A stretch of DNA of 64,000 nt. Origin: Mesonia algae. Its GTDB lineage: Bacteria; Bacteroidota; Bacteroidia; Flavobacteriales; Flavobacteriaceae. Both the position numbers and the translations under genes were made by a program. Every line of letters begins with the position of its first letter. The first letter of the stretch is position 1. Positions 16,100 through 25,095 of the stretch are shown here, piece after piece. Location of the stretch: assembly GCF_003253545.1 (NCBI RefSeq), contig NZ_QKYV01000001.1:624924-688923 (forward strand), in the 5' to 3' direction. The notes under the pieces were generated by a model. The model did not search any database. It had not been told where the DNA came from and was given only the letters and a program-made list of their open reading frames with translations.

Positions 16100-17896
16100 A
16101 TGCGTTTTTTAGTTTCTATCATATTATTTTTTTCAGTAAGTATAGGCTTTTCACAATCTTCAGCTTTGGCGAATAATTATTTTGACCAAGGAGAATATGA
16201 AAAAGCAAAAGCTATTTATGAAAAAATTTATGAGCAAAGTCCGCGCGATTTAAAAAATATCAATCAGTTAGTAGCGACCTACCAAGAGCTTCAAGAATAT
16301 GCTTCTGCAGAAAAATTGCTATTAGAACAGTTACAAGGCAATGTAACATATCCTAATTTATGGGTAGATTTAGGTTACAACTATCAATTACAAGATCAGC
16401 CCGAAAAAGCACAAGAAAACTATCAAAAAGCGATTGACAGAGTGGGAGAATCTTCGGCTTATGCTTACACCATTGGGAGATCTTTTCAGCAGTATAATTT
16501 ATTAGATGAAGCAGTGATCACTTATGAGACTGCACTAAAGGAAAAAGCAAATGCCACTTTTACGGTAGAATTAGCCAGAATTTATGGAGAAAAAGGGGAG
16601 TTGAATAAGATGTTTGAAAGCTACCTTAACCTCATAGAAAAAGAACCGAAATATGTTTATGCTATTAAACGCAATTTCGCAGAGTTTGTTACCGAAGATA
16701 AGGAAAATGAAGCCAATCAAATGCTTCGAAAAAGCTTATTGGTAAAAAATCAGCAAACACCAGATGTGATGTATAATTCATTATTAAGTTGGTTGTTTAC
16801 GCAACAAAAAGAATATCAAAAAGCATTTGTGCAAGAACGCGCTATATATGTGAGATCTCCCCAAAAAAATATGCGCCCTATGTTTGAGTTGGCCAACTTA
16901 GCGCAAGAAGAAAATCAATTAGAAGCGGCGAGTGAAATTTACAATTACCTAATTACAAACGAAGATATTATTGCAAGAAAAATTGAAGCACAGGCCGCAC
17001 TTTTACAGCTAGAAATAAATGAAGCCACAGCAAAAGAATATCAAAAAATAGAAGAAGACTTTCAACAAGTTTTTGAAGCTTACACTCAAGCTTCCTCGAC
17101 AGAAATTTTCCCCATTCAATTGCAATATGCTCAATTTTTAGCTTTTCAAAAGGGTGATAAAAATTCCGCTTTAGCGAAATTAGACACGCTCTTAAATTCG
17201 AGAATCAATAGGTATGAAGAGGCTCAGGCAAAAATGATAAAAGCCGATATTTTGGTATTACAAGAAAAGTTTAACCAAGCGCTTATTTATTATAGTCAAA
17301 TTCAAAAATTGTTAGAAAACTCTGAAATAGCGCAAGAAGCTACTTTTAAAATTGCTAAAACCAGTTTTTATAAAGGTGATTTTGATTGGGCAAAAACCCA
17401 ACTCAAAGTATTAAAAACGGCAACCTCAAAATTAATCGCTAATGATGCTTTGCAGCTACATTTGTTAATTGGAGATAATATGCAAACCGAAGTAGATTCT
17501 ACACATACAGCTTTAAAGCAATTCGCTAAAGCGGATTTATTAGCTTATCAGAAAAAAAATACAGAAGCTATTTCTCTTCTCAATACTATTTTAGCAGAAA
17601 ATAAAGGTCAGCCTATAGAAGATGATGTCTTGTTTATGAAAGCAAATATCCTTTTTGTGCAGAAAAAATACCAAGAAGCCTTAGAGAGCTTTAAAGATAT
17701 AGCTGTGAGTACTCAACGCAGTATTTATGCAGATGAAACCTACTTTACAATGGCAAAAATCTACGAAGAACAGTTAAATAATCCTGAAGAGGCAAAAAGT
17801 AATTACGAAAAAATTATTTTTGAGCACGAAGATAGTATTTACTATAATGAAGCGCGTAAAAAATATAGGCAGCTTCGTGGAGACGCTATCAATTAA
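16100..17896 (+). CDS. Exported tetratricopeptide-repeat protein
   Basis: A 598-residue protein with a signal peptide (MRFLVSIILFFSVSIGFSQ) followed by helical repeats with the TPR spacing through most of its length, for example NYFDQGEYEKAKAIYEKIYEQSP, WVDLGYNYQLQDQPEKAQENYQKAI, ETYFTMAKIYEEQ, and NYEKIIFEHEDSIYYNEARKKYRQLRG at the C-terminus. TPR arrays mediate protein-protein contacts, and the protein should sit in the periplasm. It lacks an outer-membrane barrel or enzyme domain. It is followed 38 bp downstream by the DUF4286 gene, so it is probably first in a unit with DUF4286, rsmA and mgtE. A TATCTTAG box sits only 10 nt before the ATG, so the leader may be very short. Confidence 0.88.
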   Translation: MRFLVSIILFFSVSIGFSQSSALANNYFDQGEYEKAKAIYEKIYEQSPRDLKNINQLVATYQELQEYASAEKLLLEQLQGNVTYPNLWVDLGYNYQLQDQPEKAQENYQKAIDRVGESSAYAYTIGRSFQQYNLLDEAVITYETALKEKANATFTVELARIYGEKGELNKMFESYLNLIEKEPKYVYAIKRNFAEFVTEDKENEANQMLRKSLLVKNQQTPDVMYNSLLSWLFTQQKEYQKAFVQERAIYVRSPQKNMRPMFELANLAQEENQLEAASEIYNYLITNEDIIARKIEAQAALLQLEINEATAKEYQKIEEDFQQVFEAYTQASSTEIFPIQLQYAQFLAFQKGDKNSALAKLDTLLNSRINRYEEAQAKMIKADILVLQEKFNQALIYYSQIQKLLENSEIAQEATFKIAKTSFYKGDFDWAKTQLKVLKTATSKLIANDALQLHLLIGDNMQTEVDSTHTALKQFAKADLLAYQKKNTEAISLLNTILAENKGQPIEDDVLFMKANILFVQKKYQEALESFKDIAVSTQRSIYADETYFTMAKIYEEQLNNPEEAKSNYEKIIFEHEDSIYYNEARKKYRQLRGDAIN

Positions 17897-17934
17897 ATTA
17901 GTCTTAATTTTACGTTTTAACCCAAAAGCATTTT

Positions 17935-18243
17935 ATGTATATATATAACGTTACGATCAATGTAGTGGAAGAAGCCCATGAAGAATGGTTACAATGGATG
18001 AAAGAGGAACATATTCCACAAATGTTAGATACAGGAAAATTTACCAAAGCTTTAATGACTAGAGTATTGGTAGAAGAAGCCATGGGAGGAATCACCTATT
18101 CTGTACAATATACCACCAAAGATAAAGCTACCTTAGAAGCGTATTACAATGAAAATGCCACCGAATTAAGGGCTGCTTCTAAACGATTTAAAGGTAAATT
18201 TGTAGCTTTTAGAACCGAGTTAGAAGTAGTAAGCGAGCAATGA
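17935..18243 (+). CDS. DUF4286 family protein
   Basis: A 102-residue soluble protein matching DUF4286, with the family start [31 protein letters not shown] and the [11 protein letters not shown] strand. The fold is probably a small ferredoxin-like dimeric alpha/beta barrel. The stop overlaps the rsmA start (ATGA, 4 bp), so the two are translationally coupled. This pairing is common in Flavobacteriaceae. Function unknown. Confidence 0.88.
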   Translation: MYIYNVTINVVEEAHEEWLQWMKEEHIPQMLDTGKFTKALMTRVLVEEAMGGITYSVQYTTKDKATLEAYYNENATELRAASKRFKGKFVAFRTELEVVSEQ

Positions 18244-19106
18244 AGAAAAAACCTAAATACTTTAAAAAGAAAAACTTTTCTTCGGGAAAACCAGAGCAAG
18301 ATGCGGTTAAGGCAAAGAAGCATTTAGGTCAGCATTTTCTAAAAGACGAAGAGGTAGCTCAACGTATTGGAGATACGCTTACGCTGAATAATTATGAAAA
18401 TGTATTAGAGATAGGTCCAGGGACTGGAGTACTTACCAAGTATATTCTTCAAAAAGGAAAAATAGTAAAGGCGATGGATTTGGATACAGAATCTATCCAT
18501 TATTTAAAGAATAGCTTTGCATTAGAACACCCAGAAGTTCCTGTAAGAGATTTTGAAATTTTAGAAGCCGATTTCCTTAAAGCAGATTTGACTACTTTGT
18601 TTGACGGGGAACCTTTTGCCATTACTGGAAATTTCCCCTATAATATTTCTTCACAAATTGTATTTAAAGCCATTGAAAATAGAGATTTAGTGCCCGAATT
18701 CACAGGGATGTTTCAAAAGGAAGTGGCCAAACGTATTTGTGAAAAGGAAGGAAGCAAAACCTACGGAATCTTATCTGTATTTACGCAAGCTTATTTTGAA
18801 GCTGAATATTTGTTTACCGTTCCACCAACCGTATTTAATCCTCCGCCAAAAGTAGATAGCGGTGTGTTAAGGCTCATTCGTAAAGCAGATTATTCTCTTC
18901 CCGTAGAGGAGAAGTTATTTTTTAAAGTGGTAAAAACAGCTTTTAATCAACGTCGAAAGACGTTAAGAAATAGTTTAAAAACCTTCCAACTATCAGACAA
19001 ATTAAAAGAAGATAGTATATTTGACCAGCGACCAGAACAATTATCGGTGGCAAAATTTTTAGAACTCACCCAAAAAATAGCTGAAGATGCAGTTTCAGAT
19101 AAGTAA
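18240..19106 (+). CDS. rsmA: 16S rRNA dimethyladenosine transferase
   Basis: A 288-residue RsmA/KsgA. After a short basic extension ([13 protein letters not shown]) comes [18 protein letters not shown], the SAM-binding motif [14 protein letters not shown], the catalytic [10 protein letters not shown], and [15 protein letters not shown]. It dimethylates two adjacent adenosines near the 3' end of 16S rRNA during small-subunit assembly. It overlaps the DUF4286 stop by 4 bp and its own 3' end overlaps mgtE by 20 bp, so three genes are tightly coupled. Confidence 0.97.
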   Translation: MKKKPKYFKKKNFSSGKPEQDAVKAKKHLGQHFLKDEEVAQRIGDTLTLNNYENVLEIGPGTGVLTKYILQKGKIVKAMDLDTESIHYLKNSFALEHPEVPVRDFEILEADFLKADLTTLFDGEPFAITGNFPYNISSQIVFKAIENRDLVPEFTGMFQKEVAKRICEKEGSKTYGILSVFTQAYFEAEYLFTVPPTVFNPPPKVDSGVLRLIRKADYSLPVEEKLFFKVVKTAFNQRRKTLRNSLKTFQLSDKLKEDSIFDQRPEQLSVAKFLELTQKIAEDAVSDK

Positions 19107-20439
19107 AGAACTTATAGAACGTATTGAGCAACTCGTTGAAGAAAGAAACAACGAGGAGCTAAAGCTGCATTTAGAAGAATTACACCACGCCGATATTGCC
19201 GAAATTTTAGACGAAATTTCGCTAGATGACGCTACTTATGTCATTAAACTCCTAGAAAGTGATAAAACCGCAGAGGTTTTAATGGAGCTAGATGAAGATG
19301 ATCGAGATAAGATCATTAACAATCTTTCTGCTAAAGAAATAGCCGAAGAGATTGAAGAAATGGATACCGATGATGCTGCAGATATTGTAGCAGAACTTTC
19401 TGACGATCTTAAGCAGAGCGTAATTTCTCATATTGAAGATGAAGAACACGCCGATAATATTGTAGAACTCTTACGCTACGATGAAGATTCTGCCGGTGGT
19501 TTAATGGCGAAAGAATTGGTGAAAGTAAACGAAAATTGGAGTGTTACGGGTTGCATGAGCGAGATGCGAGAGCAGGCCGAAGAAGTAACACGCGTACATT
19601 CTATTTATGTGGTAGACAATAAAGATCGTCTTAAAGGAAGACTTTCTTTAAAAGATTTACTTACCGCTTCTAGCGATGCTCAAATAAGCGACATTTATAT
19701 AGATAAAGTAGATTATGTAAGCGTTCATACTCCAGGTGATGAGGTGGCTAGAATCATGCAAAAATATGATTTAGAAGCTATTCCCGTTATTAATGAAATG
19801 GGTCGCTTGGTAGGAAGAATTACCGTTGATGATATTATCGATTTTATTAAAGAAGAAGCCGAAAAAGATTACCAAATGGCTGCGGGTATTTCTGAAGATG
19901 TAGAAGCAGATGATAGTGTTTGGCAATTAACTCGCGCACGATTACCTTGGTTAATTTTAGCGCTTATTGGAGGTTTTGTTTCTGTAAAAGTCTTAGGAAC
20001 TTTTGATGCTGCTATGGAAAAACACGGAGAGCTTTTCTTTTTTGTACCCCTTATTGCCGCTATGGCAGGGAACGTGGGTGTACAATCTTCGGCGATAGTA
20101 TTGCAAGGTTTGGCCAATCAAAGCTTAAAAGGCTCTTTGTTTAAACGTCTTATAAAAGAAGTATTACTAAGCTTACTTAATGGTGCAGTGTTAGCCATTT
20201 TACTAATTGTAGGAGGTATGTTTTTATTAAACCTTAATTTAGACTTTGGTCTAACGGTAGGTATATCTCTTATTTCGGTAATTATTATAGCTTCTTTAAT
20301 AGGTACATTTGTTCCTATTATTTTAGATAAACAAGGCATAGATCCCGCTATGGCTACAGGACCGTTTATTACGACTAGTAATGACATTTGTGGTATTCTT
20401 ATTTATTTTACCATTGCTAAACTTATTTTAGGGTTTTAG
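19087..20439 (+). CDS. mgtE: MgtE-type magnesium transporter
   Basis: A 450-residue Mg2+ channel of standard length. The N-terminal acidic helical domain (residues 1-125, many Glu and Asp) is followed by tandem CBS domains (about 130-255) that sense cytoplasmic Mg2+. A C-terminal pore domain with five membrane helices follows (from about 280: [37 protein letters not shown], and ending [17 protein letters not shown]). The start at 19087 lies inside rsmA, giving a 20-bp overlap. It is the longest in-frame reading and the N-terminal helices fit the family. Directly after the stop lies a structured repeat element (20440-20525). Confidence 0.95.
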   Translation: MQFQISKELIERIEQLVEERNNEELKLHLEELHHADIAEILDEISLDDATYVIKLLESDKTAEVLMELDEDDRDKIINNLSAKEIAEEIEEMDTDDAADIVAELSDDLKQSVISHIEDEEHADNIVELLRYDEDSAGGLMAKELVKVNENWSVTGCMSEMREQAEEVTRVHSIYVVDNKDRLKGRLSLKDLLTASSDAQISDIYIDKVDYVSVHTPGDEVARIMQKYDLEAIPVINEMGRLVGRITVDDIIDFIKEEAEKDYQMAAGISEDVEADDSVWQLTRARLPWLILALIGGFVSVKVLGTFDAAMEKHGELFFFVPLIAAMAGNVGVQSSAIVLQGLANQSLKGSLFKRLIKEVLLSLLNGAVLAILLIVGGMFLLNLNLDFGLTVGISLISVIIIASLIGTFVPIILDKQGIDPAMATGPFITTSNDICGILIYFTIAKLILGF

Positions 20440-20525
20440 GGCATTTCCCTTCGGGTCGGGCTATACGTTTGTAGTTTTTGTAAGCTAAAGCCATACAAAA
20501 AGCTATCACTACTATCCCTAATGCG
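20440..20525. repeat. Structured REP-like intergenic element
   Basis: An 86-bp segment starting at the base after the mgtE stop. The outer stem GCATT (20441-20445) pairs with AATGC (20520-20524). The inner stem TTTTTGTA (20475-20482) pairs with TACAAAAA (20494-20501) around an 11-nt loop. A GC-rich left part reads CCCTTCGGGTCGGGCTATACG. The layout resembles an intergenic repeat I recall from other Bacteroidota genomes with GGTCGGGCT and TCCCTAACGC ends, though I cannot verify that. No second copy was noticed in this window. Confidence 0.55.
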
Positions 20526-20619
20526 AAATTTTGTAACTTAAATAAAACCATAAGGGTCAGTTTTAACGTTAATCTATTTCAAAAGAATTTTATTGTAAAT
20601 TCGCCCACAAATTAAAAAA

Positions 20620-21021
20620 ATGAAACCCATCCCCTTTATAGATGAACTGGTAGTAACTCCAGAGGTTATCGATGATCTTAACCATGTAAATAACGTTACC
20701 TATTTACAATGGGTACAAGATATAGGAGAAAAGCATTGGAAAGCAAAAGCGCCAGAAGATATCAGAAAAAAATATGGATGGGTAGTTCTCAATCACTATA
20801 TAGAATATAAATACCCTGCTTTTGAGGGGGAAACTCTAACGTTAAAAACGTGGATAGAAAATTACGGCGGAGTAAAAAGTGAGCGTAGAACCGAAATATA
20901 CCGACAAAAAGATCAAAAGATAGTAGCCAAAGCAAAAACACTTTGGTGTTTTATAGATCTAGAAAAACAGAAGCCGCAGCGTATTCAGCCAAAAATCACA
21001 GAACCTTTTTTTGAATCTTAG
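20620..21021 (+). CDS. Acyl-CoA thioesterase, 4HBT hot-dog fold
   Basis: A 133-residue hot-dog-fold thioesterase of normal length. The N-terminal segment DDLNHVNNVTYLQWVQDIGEKHW holds the 4-hydroxybenzoyl-CoA-thioesterase-type helix. The long strand region NHYIEYKYPAFEGETLTLKTWIENYGG and the C-terminal AKTLWCFIDLEKQKPQRIQP are typical of the FatA/YbgC-like group. It likely hydrolyses acyl-CoA or acyl-ACP thioesters in the cytoplasm; the chain specificity is not readable. The dehydrogenase gene follows 2 nt after the stop, so the two are cotranscribed. Confidence 0.85.
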   Translation: MKPIPFIDELVVTPEVIDDLNHVNNVTYLQWVQDIGEKHWKAKAPEDIRKKYGWVVLNHYIEYKYPAFEGETLTLKTWIENYGGVKSERRTEIYRQKDQKIVAKAKTLWCFIDLEKQKPQRIQPKITEPFFES

Positions 21022-21023
21022 TT

Positions 21024-21962
21024 ATGAAAATTTTACACGTAGATCGCAACCATTCATTAATGCTAGAACAGCTTCAGGCTTACGGTTTTCAAAATGATGA
21101 AGACTATAATTCCGCGAAAAGCGAAATAGAGGATAAAATTTCTAACTATGACGGCCTTATTATAAGAAGCCGATTTACGATAGATCAAACTTTCTTAGAT
21201 GCAGCAACCAACCTCAAATTTATAGGAAGGTTGGGCGCAGGACTAGAAAATATTGATACTGCTTATGCCGAGAAAAAAGGGATACAATTATTTTCTGCTC
21301 CCGAAGGGAATCGCAATGCGGTAGGTGAACATGCCTTGGGAATGTTACTTAGTTTATTTAATCATTTGAGAAGAGCAGATCAAGAGGTTAGAAATGGTAT
21401 TTGGAAACGAGAAGAAAACCGCGGACTAGAACTTGAAGGGAAAACCGTTGGTATCATTGGCTTTGGAAATATGGGAAAAGCATTTGCAAAAAAGCTAAGA
21501 GGTTTTGATTGCGAAGTGATTTTTTATGATTTAAAAGAAAATATAGCTAACCAAGATGCAAGACAGGTAAGTTTAAAAGAGTTACAAGAAAATGCTGAGG
21601 TGTTAAGTTTACATACTCCACTTACAAGTCTTACTAAAAATATGATAAATAGCGATTTTATAAACCAATTTAAAAATCCTTTTTGGCTTATTAATACGGC
21701 GAGAGGAAAATCTGTAGTGACAAAACATTTGGTTTCTGCACTAAAATCGGGTGCTATTCTAGGAGCGGGATTAGATGTACTTGAGTATGAAAAATCTTCA
21801 TTTGAAAATCTTTTTAGCGACGAACATGCACTTCCAGAAGCTTTTCAATATCTTATTGAAACAGATAATGTGTTATTAAGTCCGCACATTGCAGGATGGA
21901 CCATAGAAAGTAAAGAGAAATTGGCTCAAGTTATCGTCGATAAAATCAAGCAAGTTTTTTAA
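21024..21962 (+). CDS. D-2-hydroxyacid dehydrogenase, NAD-dependent
   Basis: A 312-residue member of the D-isomer-specific 2-hydroxyacid dehydrogenase family. The N-terminal lid/substrate domain is followed by the NAD-binding Rossmann domain with GIIGFGNMGKAFAKKL. Catalytic residues are visible: Arg in LINTARGKSVV, Glu in GLDVLEYEKSS and His in LSPHIAGWTIES. The sequence is closest in style to phosphoglycerate dehydrogenase-like proteins, but the short length lacks the ACT domain of classical SerA, so the substrate is open. It starts 2 nt after the thioesterase stop. A perfect 16-bp palindrome lies 12 bp after the stop. Confidence 0.88.
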   Translation: MKILHVDRNHSLMLEQLQAYGFQNDEDYNSAKSEIEDKISNYDGLIIRSRFTIDQTFLDAATNLKFIGRLGAGLENIDTAYAEKKGIQLFSAPEGNRNAVGEHALGMLLSLFNHLRRADQEVRNGIWKREENRGLELEGKTVGIIGFGNMGKAFAKKLRGFDCEVIFYDLKENIANQDARQVSLKELQENAEVLSLHTPLTSLTKNMINSDFINQFKNPFWLINTARGKSVVTKHLVSALKSGAILGAGLDVLEYEKSSFENLFSDEHALPEAFQYLIETDNVLLSPHIAGWTIESKEKLAQVIVDKIKQVF

Positions 21963-21973
21963 ATTTATGTTTT

Positions 21974-21989
21974 CGCTTCCGCGGAAGCG
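21974..21989. repeat. 16-bp perfect GC-rich palindrome CGCTTCCGCGGAAGCG
   Basis: Intergenic copy, just after the dehydrogenase stop, identical to the core of the palindrome at 4622-4643. It is not followed by a T-run, so a simple intrinsic terminator is unlikely. Confidence 0.85.
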
Positions 21990-22073
21990 TAATAACGAAA
22001 GATTAGATATAAAAGTAATTTAGAGAAATACCCACAAGTATTTTACTGCCAATTACTGAATAAAAAGTATAAA

Positions 22074-22529
22074 ATGACCTCAAAAGCTACTACACCAGAA
22101 GAATATATTCAAAAAGCTCCAGAAGAGCGCCAAGAGGCTTTAAAAAAGCTAAGAAAAACGATTCAACAAAATTTACCAAAGGGTTTTGAAGAAGGGATGC
22201 AATATGGGATGATAGGATATTATGTACCACATTCGGCTTATCCTGCAGGTTATCATTGCAAGCCAGAAGAACCTTTACCTTTTATGAGTTTTGCCTCTCA
22301 AAAAAACTCGGTTAATTTGTATCATTCGGGGATTTATGCAAATAAGAAATTACATGATTGGTTTGTAAATGAATATCCCAAACACGTAAAAACGAAATTA
22401 GACATGGGGAAAAGCTGTGTGCGTTTTAAAAAAGTTGAAAATATCCCTTATGGTTTAATAGCCGAACTCGTACAAAAGATGTCAATGGAAGAGTGGATTT
22501 CTATCTACGAAGAAAACATAAAACGATAA
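22074..22529 (+). CDS. DUF1801 domain protein
   Basis: A 151-residue soluble protein of the DUF1801 (YdhG/YjbR-like) type. The opening TPEEYIQKAPEERQEALKKLRKTI, the central FEEGMQYGMIGYYVP and the KSCVRFKKVENIPYGLIAELV stretch fit the family, whose members bind unknown ligands. It is probably cytoplasmic. The VOC-family gene starts 6 nt after its stop on the same strand. Function unknown; family assignment good. Confidence 0.85.
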   Translation: MTSKATTPEEYIQKAPEERQEALKKLRKTIQQNLPKGFEEGMQYGMIGYYVPHSAYPAGYHCKPEEPLPFMSFASQKNSVNLYHSGIYANKKLHDWFVNEYPKHVKTKLDMGKSCVRFKKVENIPYGLIAELVQKMSMEEWISIYEENIKR

Positions 22530-22535
22530 TTTAAG

Positions 22536-22922
22536 ATGAAAAATAGAGTAACAGGTTTAGGAGGTTTTTTCTTTAAAACTAAAGATGCAAAGAAAACCAA
22601 AGAATGGTATGATAAGCATTTGGGTTTAGGAACCGATGAGTACGGTAAAACTTTTTGGTGGAAAGATGAAGAAGGGAATGATTGTACTACCCAGTGGAGC
22701 CCAATGGGCGAAGAAACTAAATATTTTGAGCCTTCGCAAAAGCAATTTATGATGAATTTTCGTGTAGAAAATTTAGTAGAGTTGTTGAAGGTATTAAAAG
22801 AAGAGGGTGTAGAAGTTGTAGGAGAGATGGAGGAGTTTGAGTATGGAAAATTTGGTTGGATATTAGATCCTGAAGGCAATAAAATTGAATTATGGGAGCC
22901 TAAGGATGATGCTTTTAAATAA
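22536..22922 (+). CDS. VOC family (glyoxalase/bleomycin-resistance fold) protein
   Basis: A 128-residue protein with a single vicinal-oxygen-chelate domain: RVTGLGGFFFKTKDAKKTKEWYDKHLGLG, and a C-terminal strand FGWILDPEGNKIELWEP with the conserved metal-ligand Glu. It may be a lyase, dioxygenase-like or binding protein; no substrate can be inferred. Cotranscribed with the DUF1801 gene (6-nt gap), and ended by a hairpin. Confidence 0.85.
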   Translation: MKNRVTGLGGFFFKTKDAKKTKEWYDKHLGLGTDEYGKTFWWKDEEGNDCTTQWSPMGEETKYFEPSQKQFMMNFRVENLVELLKVLKEEGVEVVGEMEEFEYGKFGWILDPEGNKIELWEPKDDAFK

Positions 22923-22923
22923 A

Positions 22924-22960
22924 AAAATAGCCTTGTAAAATTTACAAGGCTATTTTCTTT
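22924..22960. terminator. Bidirectional terminator
   Basis: Arms of 16 bp (22924-22939 and 22941-22956, AAAATAGCCTTGTAAA and complement) between the convergent VOC and NAD(P)-binding genes, with A- and T-runs on the two sides. Confidence 0.8.
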
Positions 22961-22973
22961 AAGTGATTCTTTA

Positions 22974-23612
22974 CTAAGAAACCTGATCGATTTCTTGTAA
23001 GGCTAATTCTGTTGCTCTTTCACCACTTAAAATTTCAAAGGTTTTATTTTTAAGCATATTAGGCTGTAGGCAATCTACTAAAACTTGCGCTACATCTTTT
23101 CTTGGGATTTCTCCGTATTCTCCTAATTTTTCAGCAGCTTTAATTTTATTTGTTTTTTCGTTGTTGGTTAATGCTCCAGGACGTACAATGCTATATTCTA
23201 AAAAACTAGATTTTAAATGCTCATCTGCTTCTTTTTTAGCTTCTAAATACTCTTGTAGTTCTTCGTTTTGTGAAGGATCATCTGTTCCCATAGAGCTTAG
23301 CATTACAAATTTTCTTACTCCTGCCGCCTTAGAACGGTCAATAAGATTGATTGCGCCATCACGGTCTACTTCTTTTACTTTCTTTCCTCCAGATCCGGCA
23401 GCAAAAATAACACGATCTATACCTTGTACTGCAGGCTCTACATCACCTTCTAAGTCTGCGATAATACTTTTTACATTCATATTATCAAAAGTAGCTTGTT
23501 GCTCTTCTTTTCTTATCATTGCGATGGGCTCAAAACTTGGATGACCTTGTAGGTTTTTTACTATTTCCATTCCTGTAGTTCCGTTTGCTCCTGCTATCAA
23601 TACTTTTTCCAT
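22974..23612 (-). CDS. NAD(P)-binding oxidoreductase, atypical short-chain dehydrogenase type
   Basis: A 212-residue Rossmann-fold protein with MEKVLIAGANGTTGMEIVKNL (GxxGxxG) and the atypical SDR segments RVIFAAGSGGKK, FVMLSSMGTDDPS and YSIVRPGALTN. It resembles YwnB/BVR-B-like NAD(P)H-binding proteins. These reduce diverse small substrates or act as redox sensors, so the substrate here is unknown. Monocistronic and convergent with the VOC gene, sharing a hairpin terminator. Confidence 0.87.
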   Translation of the reverse strand: MEKVLIAGANGTTGMEIVKNLQGHPSFEPIAMIRKEEQQATFDNMNVKSIIADLEGDVEPAVQGIDRVIFAAGSGGKKVKEVDRDGAINLIDRSKAAGVRKFVMLSSMGTDDPSQNEELQEYLEAKKEADEHLKSSFLEYSIVRPGALTNNEKTNKIKAAEKLGEYGEIPRKDVAQVLVDCLQPNMLKNKTFEILSGERATELALQEIDQVS

Positions 23613-23760
23613 CTTTTTTCTTTTTTTATTTAAAGGTATAGTTAGTAGCCCATAAGTTGTATTAATAAATACTTAAATAACAAAGGCTTAACGGAAATTA
23701 CATTGTTTTAAGAATTATTTATATTGCATTGCAACTTAGATTTTCACTGAAAGAAGGAAA

Positions 23761-24054
23761 ATGAATAGATCAGCAAAGAAATTAGTGATAGGAATCGTAT
23801 TGGTTTCAATTCCGATATCGAAATTAGTGTATTGGTTCATTATCTCAGAAAATAGTAACTCTTTTATAGAAGCTAAAAATATCTTTGCAAATAATTATCC
23901 TTTTTTCTTAAGGAGTAATTGGATACATATTAGTTTGCTATGTGTTGCCATGGGGTTATTTATAAAAGCAGCATCAAGATATTCTATTTTAAGCGCATTG
24001 CTTTTGTTTCTAGCAATGGCTCTAATATTCATACAGTTTTGGGAAATGATGTGA
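23761..24054 (+). CDS. Hypothetical membrane protein
   Basis: A 97-residue protein with hydrophobic segments near residues 7-28 (KLVIGIVLVSIPISKLVYWFII), 57-70 (ISLLCVAMGLFIKA) and 73-95 (YSILSALLLFLAMALIFIQFWEM). AGAAGGA lies just before the ATG, an uncommon purine-rich leader here. Its TGA ends at the base before the convergent next gene's stop. No family recognised, but composition and membrane pattern look like a real gene. Confidence 0.6.
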   Translation: MNRSAKKLVIGIVLVSIPISKLVYWFIISENSNSFIEAKNIFANNYPFFLRSNWIHISLLCVAMGLFIKAASRYSILSALLLFLAMALIFIQFWEMM

Positions 24055-25095
24055 CTAGGGTTGAGGTTTAAAATTTAAAGGAAGAAGGGAGGACATTTTT
24101 TCTTTACCCATTTTTCCGCCAAAATATAAAGAATTAATAGGAGCAAAGTTTCCGTAAGCATCAATGTAGAATGTTGTTGGGGTTTTATCTATTTGAATAA
24201 AAGACTGGTCAAAACCATCGTACAATACTGTAATTCTATTGGTTAAGATATCCACGGCAGTGCGATTTTTTCCTTCAACTACATTAAAAAATTTATAGAA
24301 AGGCACTTGAAATCTCCTGTTGAAAATTTTGTACTTGTTTTCTTCTAATTTTTTAGAGGCTAGGCTTCGCATAAAATGCAAAATAGAACCTTCGTAAGTT
24401 TTTTCTCTTCGCTGTAAGATTTTCTTCTTGGTTTTATCTTTTATTTCCTTAAAAAAAGAAGTCCCAGCGTAATAAGACGAATGTTCGTTATAGTGAGTTT
24501 TTCTCTTCCCATCTCTTTTGTAAACTATTTTTTTAAAGACTAATTCAAAATCCATAAGATCATACTCAATCAAATAACCTAAATATTTATTTTGGATCCT
24601 TAACGGAATTTTACTCGTTGCCACCAAGGTATTTGTAGAAGGAATAAACCGAAGTTTTACGTCATTTTCATTTAAAATTTTAGTCTTTTTATCTTTGTGA
24701 TCTTCTCCTAGAAACCATTTTCTAAAATAAGCGAGTTTCCTTTTTCTTGGCCAAGGATCATTCTCTATATAAACTTCTTCTAAATCATTAACTCCTTCTT
24801 TTAGTACAATAGTTTTTAATACGATAATTTCCTTATTAAGAGAAACCTCTTTAAATACTGAATTGTATCCTAAGGAACTTATAATTAACGGAGCTTGAGT
24901 AGCTTTATCTAGTTGTAAAGAGAATTTACCTTGAGAATTGGTGACCGTGCCAAAAGTGGTTCCGTCAAAGTAAATATTGGCGCTTTCAATAGGTTGTTGA
25001 GATGCGTCTACAATCGTTCCTTTAATGGTGTGTTGTGCAAATATAAAATAGCTATAAAAGAGAAAAGAAAATAAGAAGATTACTTTCTTATACAT
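24055..25095 (-). CDS. Exported protein with carboxypeptidase-regulatory-like domain
   Basis: A 346-residue protein with a signal peptide (MYKKVIFLFSFLFYSYFIFAQ) and then a carboxypeptidase-D regulatory-like beta-sandwich (about 22-100: HTIKGTIVDASQQPIESANIYFDGTTFGTVTNSQGKFSL). A basic region of about 240 residues without recognised motif follows. It has no TonB-receptor plug or barrel. Its start overlaps the end of the upstream acyltransferase gene by 8 bp, so it is translationally coupled to it and may act in the envelope. Flavobacteria have many such proteins with unknown roles. Confidence 0.8.
   Translation of the reverse strand: MYKKVIFLFSFLFYSYFIFAQHTIKGTIVDASQQPIESANIYFDGTTFGTVTNSQGKFSLQLDKATQAPLIISSLGYNSVFKEVSLNKEIIVLKTIVLKEGVNDLEEVYIENDPWPRKRKLAYFRKWFLGEDHKDKKTKILNENDVKLRFIPSTNTLVATSKIPLRIQNKYLGYLIEYDLMDFELVFKKIVYKRDGKRKTHYNEHSSYYAGTSFFKEIKDKTKKKILQRREKTYEGSILHFMRSLASKKLEENKYKIFNRRFQVPFYKFFNVVEGKNRTAVDILTNRITVLYDGFDQSFIQIDKTPTTFYIDAYGNFAPINSLYFGGKMGKEKMSSLLPLNFKPQP

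Noticed and set aside
20118..20387. 89-residue minus-strand reading frame
   Set aside because: Shadow of the mgtE membrane domain.
21974..21989. GC-rich palindrome as an intrinsic terminator of the dehydrogenase gene
   Set aside because: No T-run follows, and the same core occurs inside a coding region at 4625-4640.
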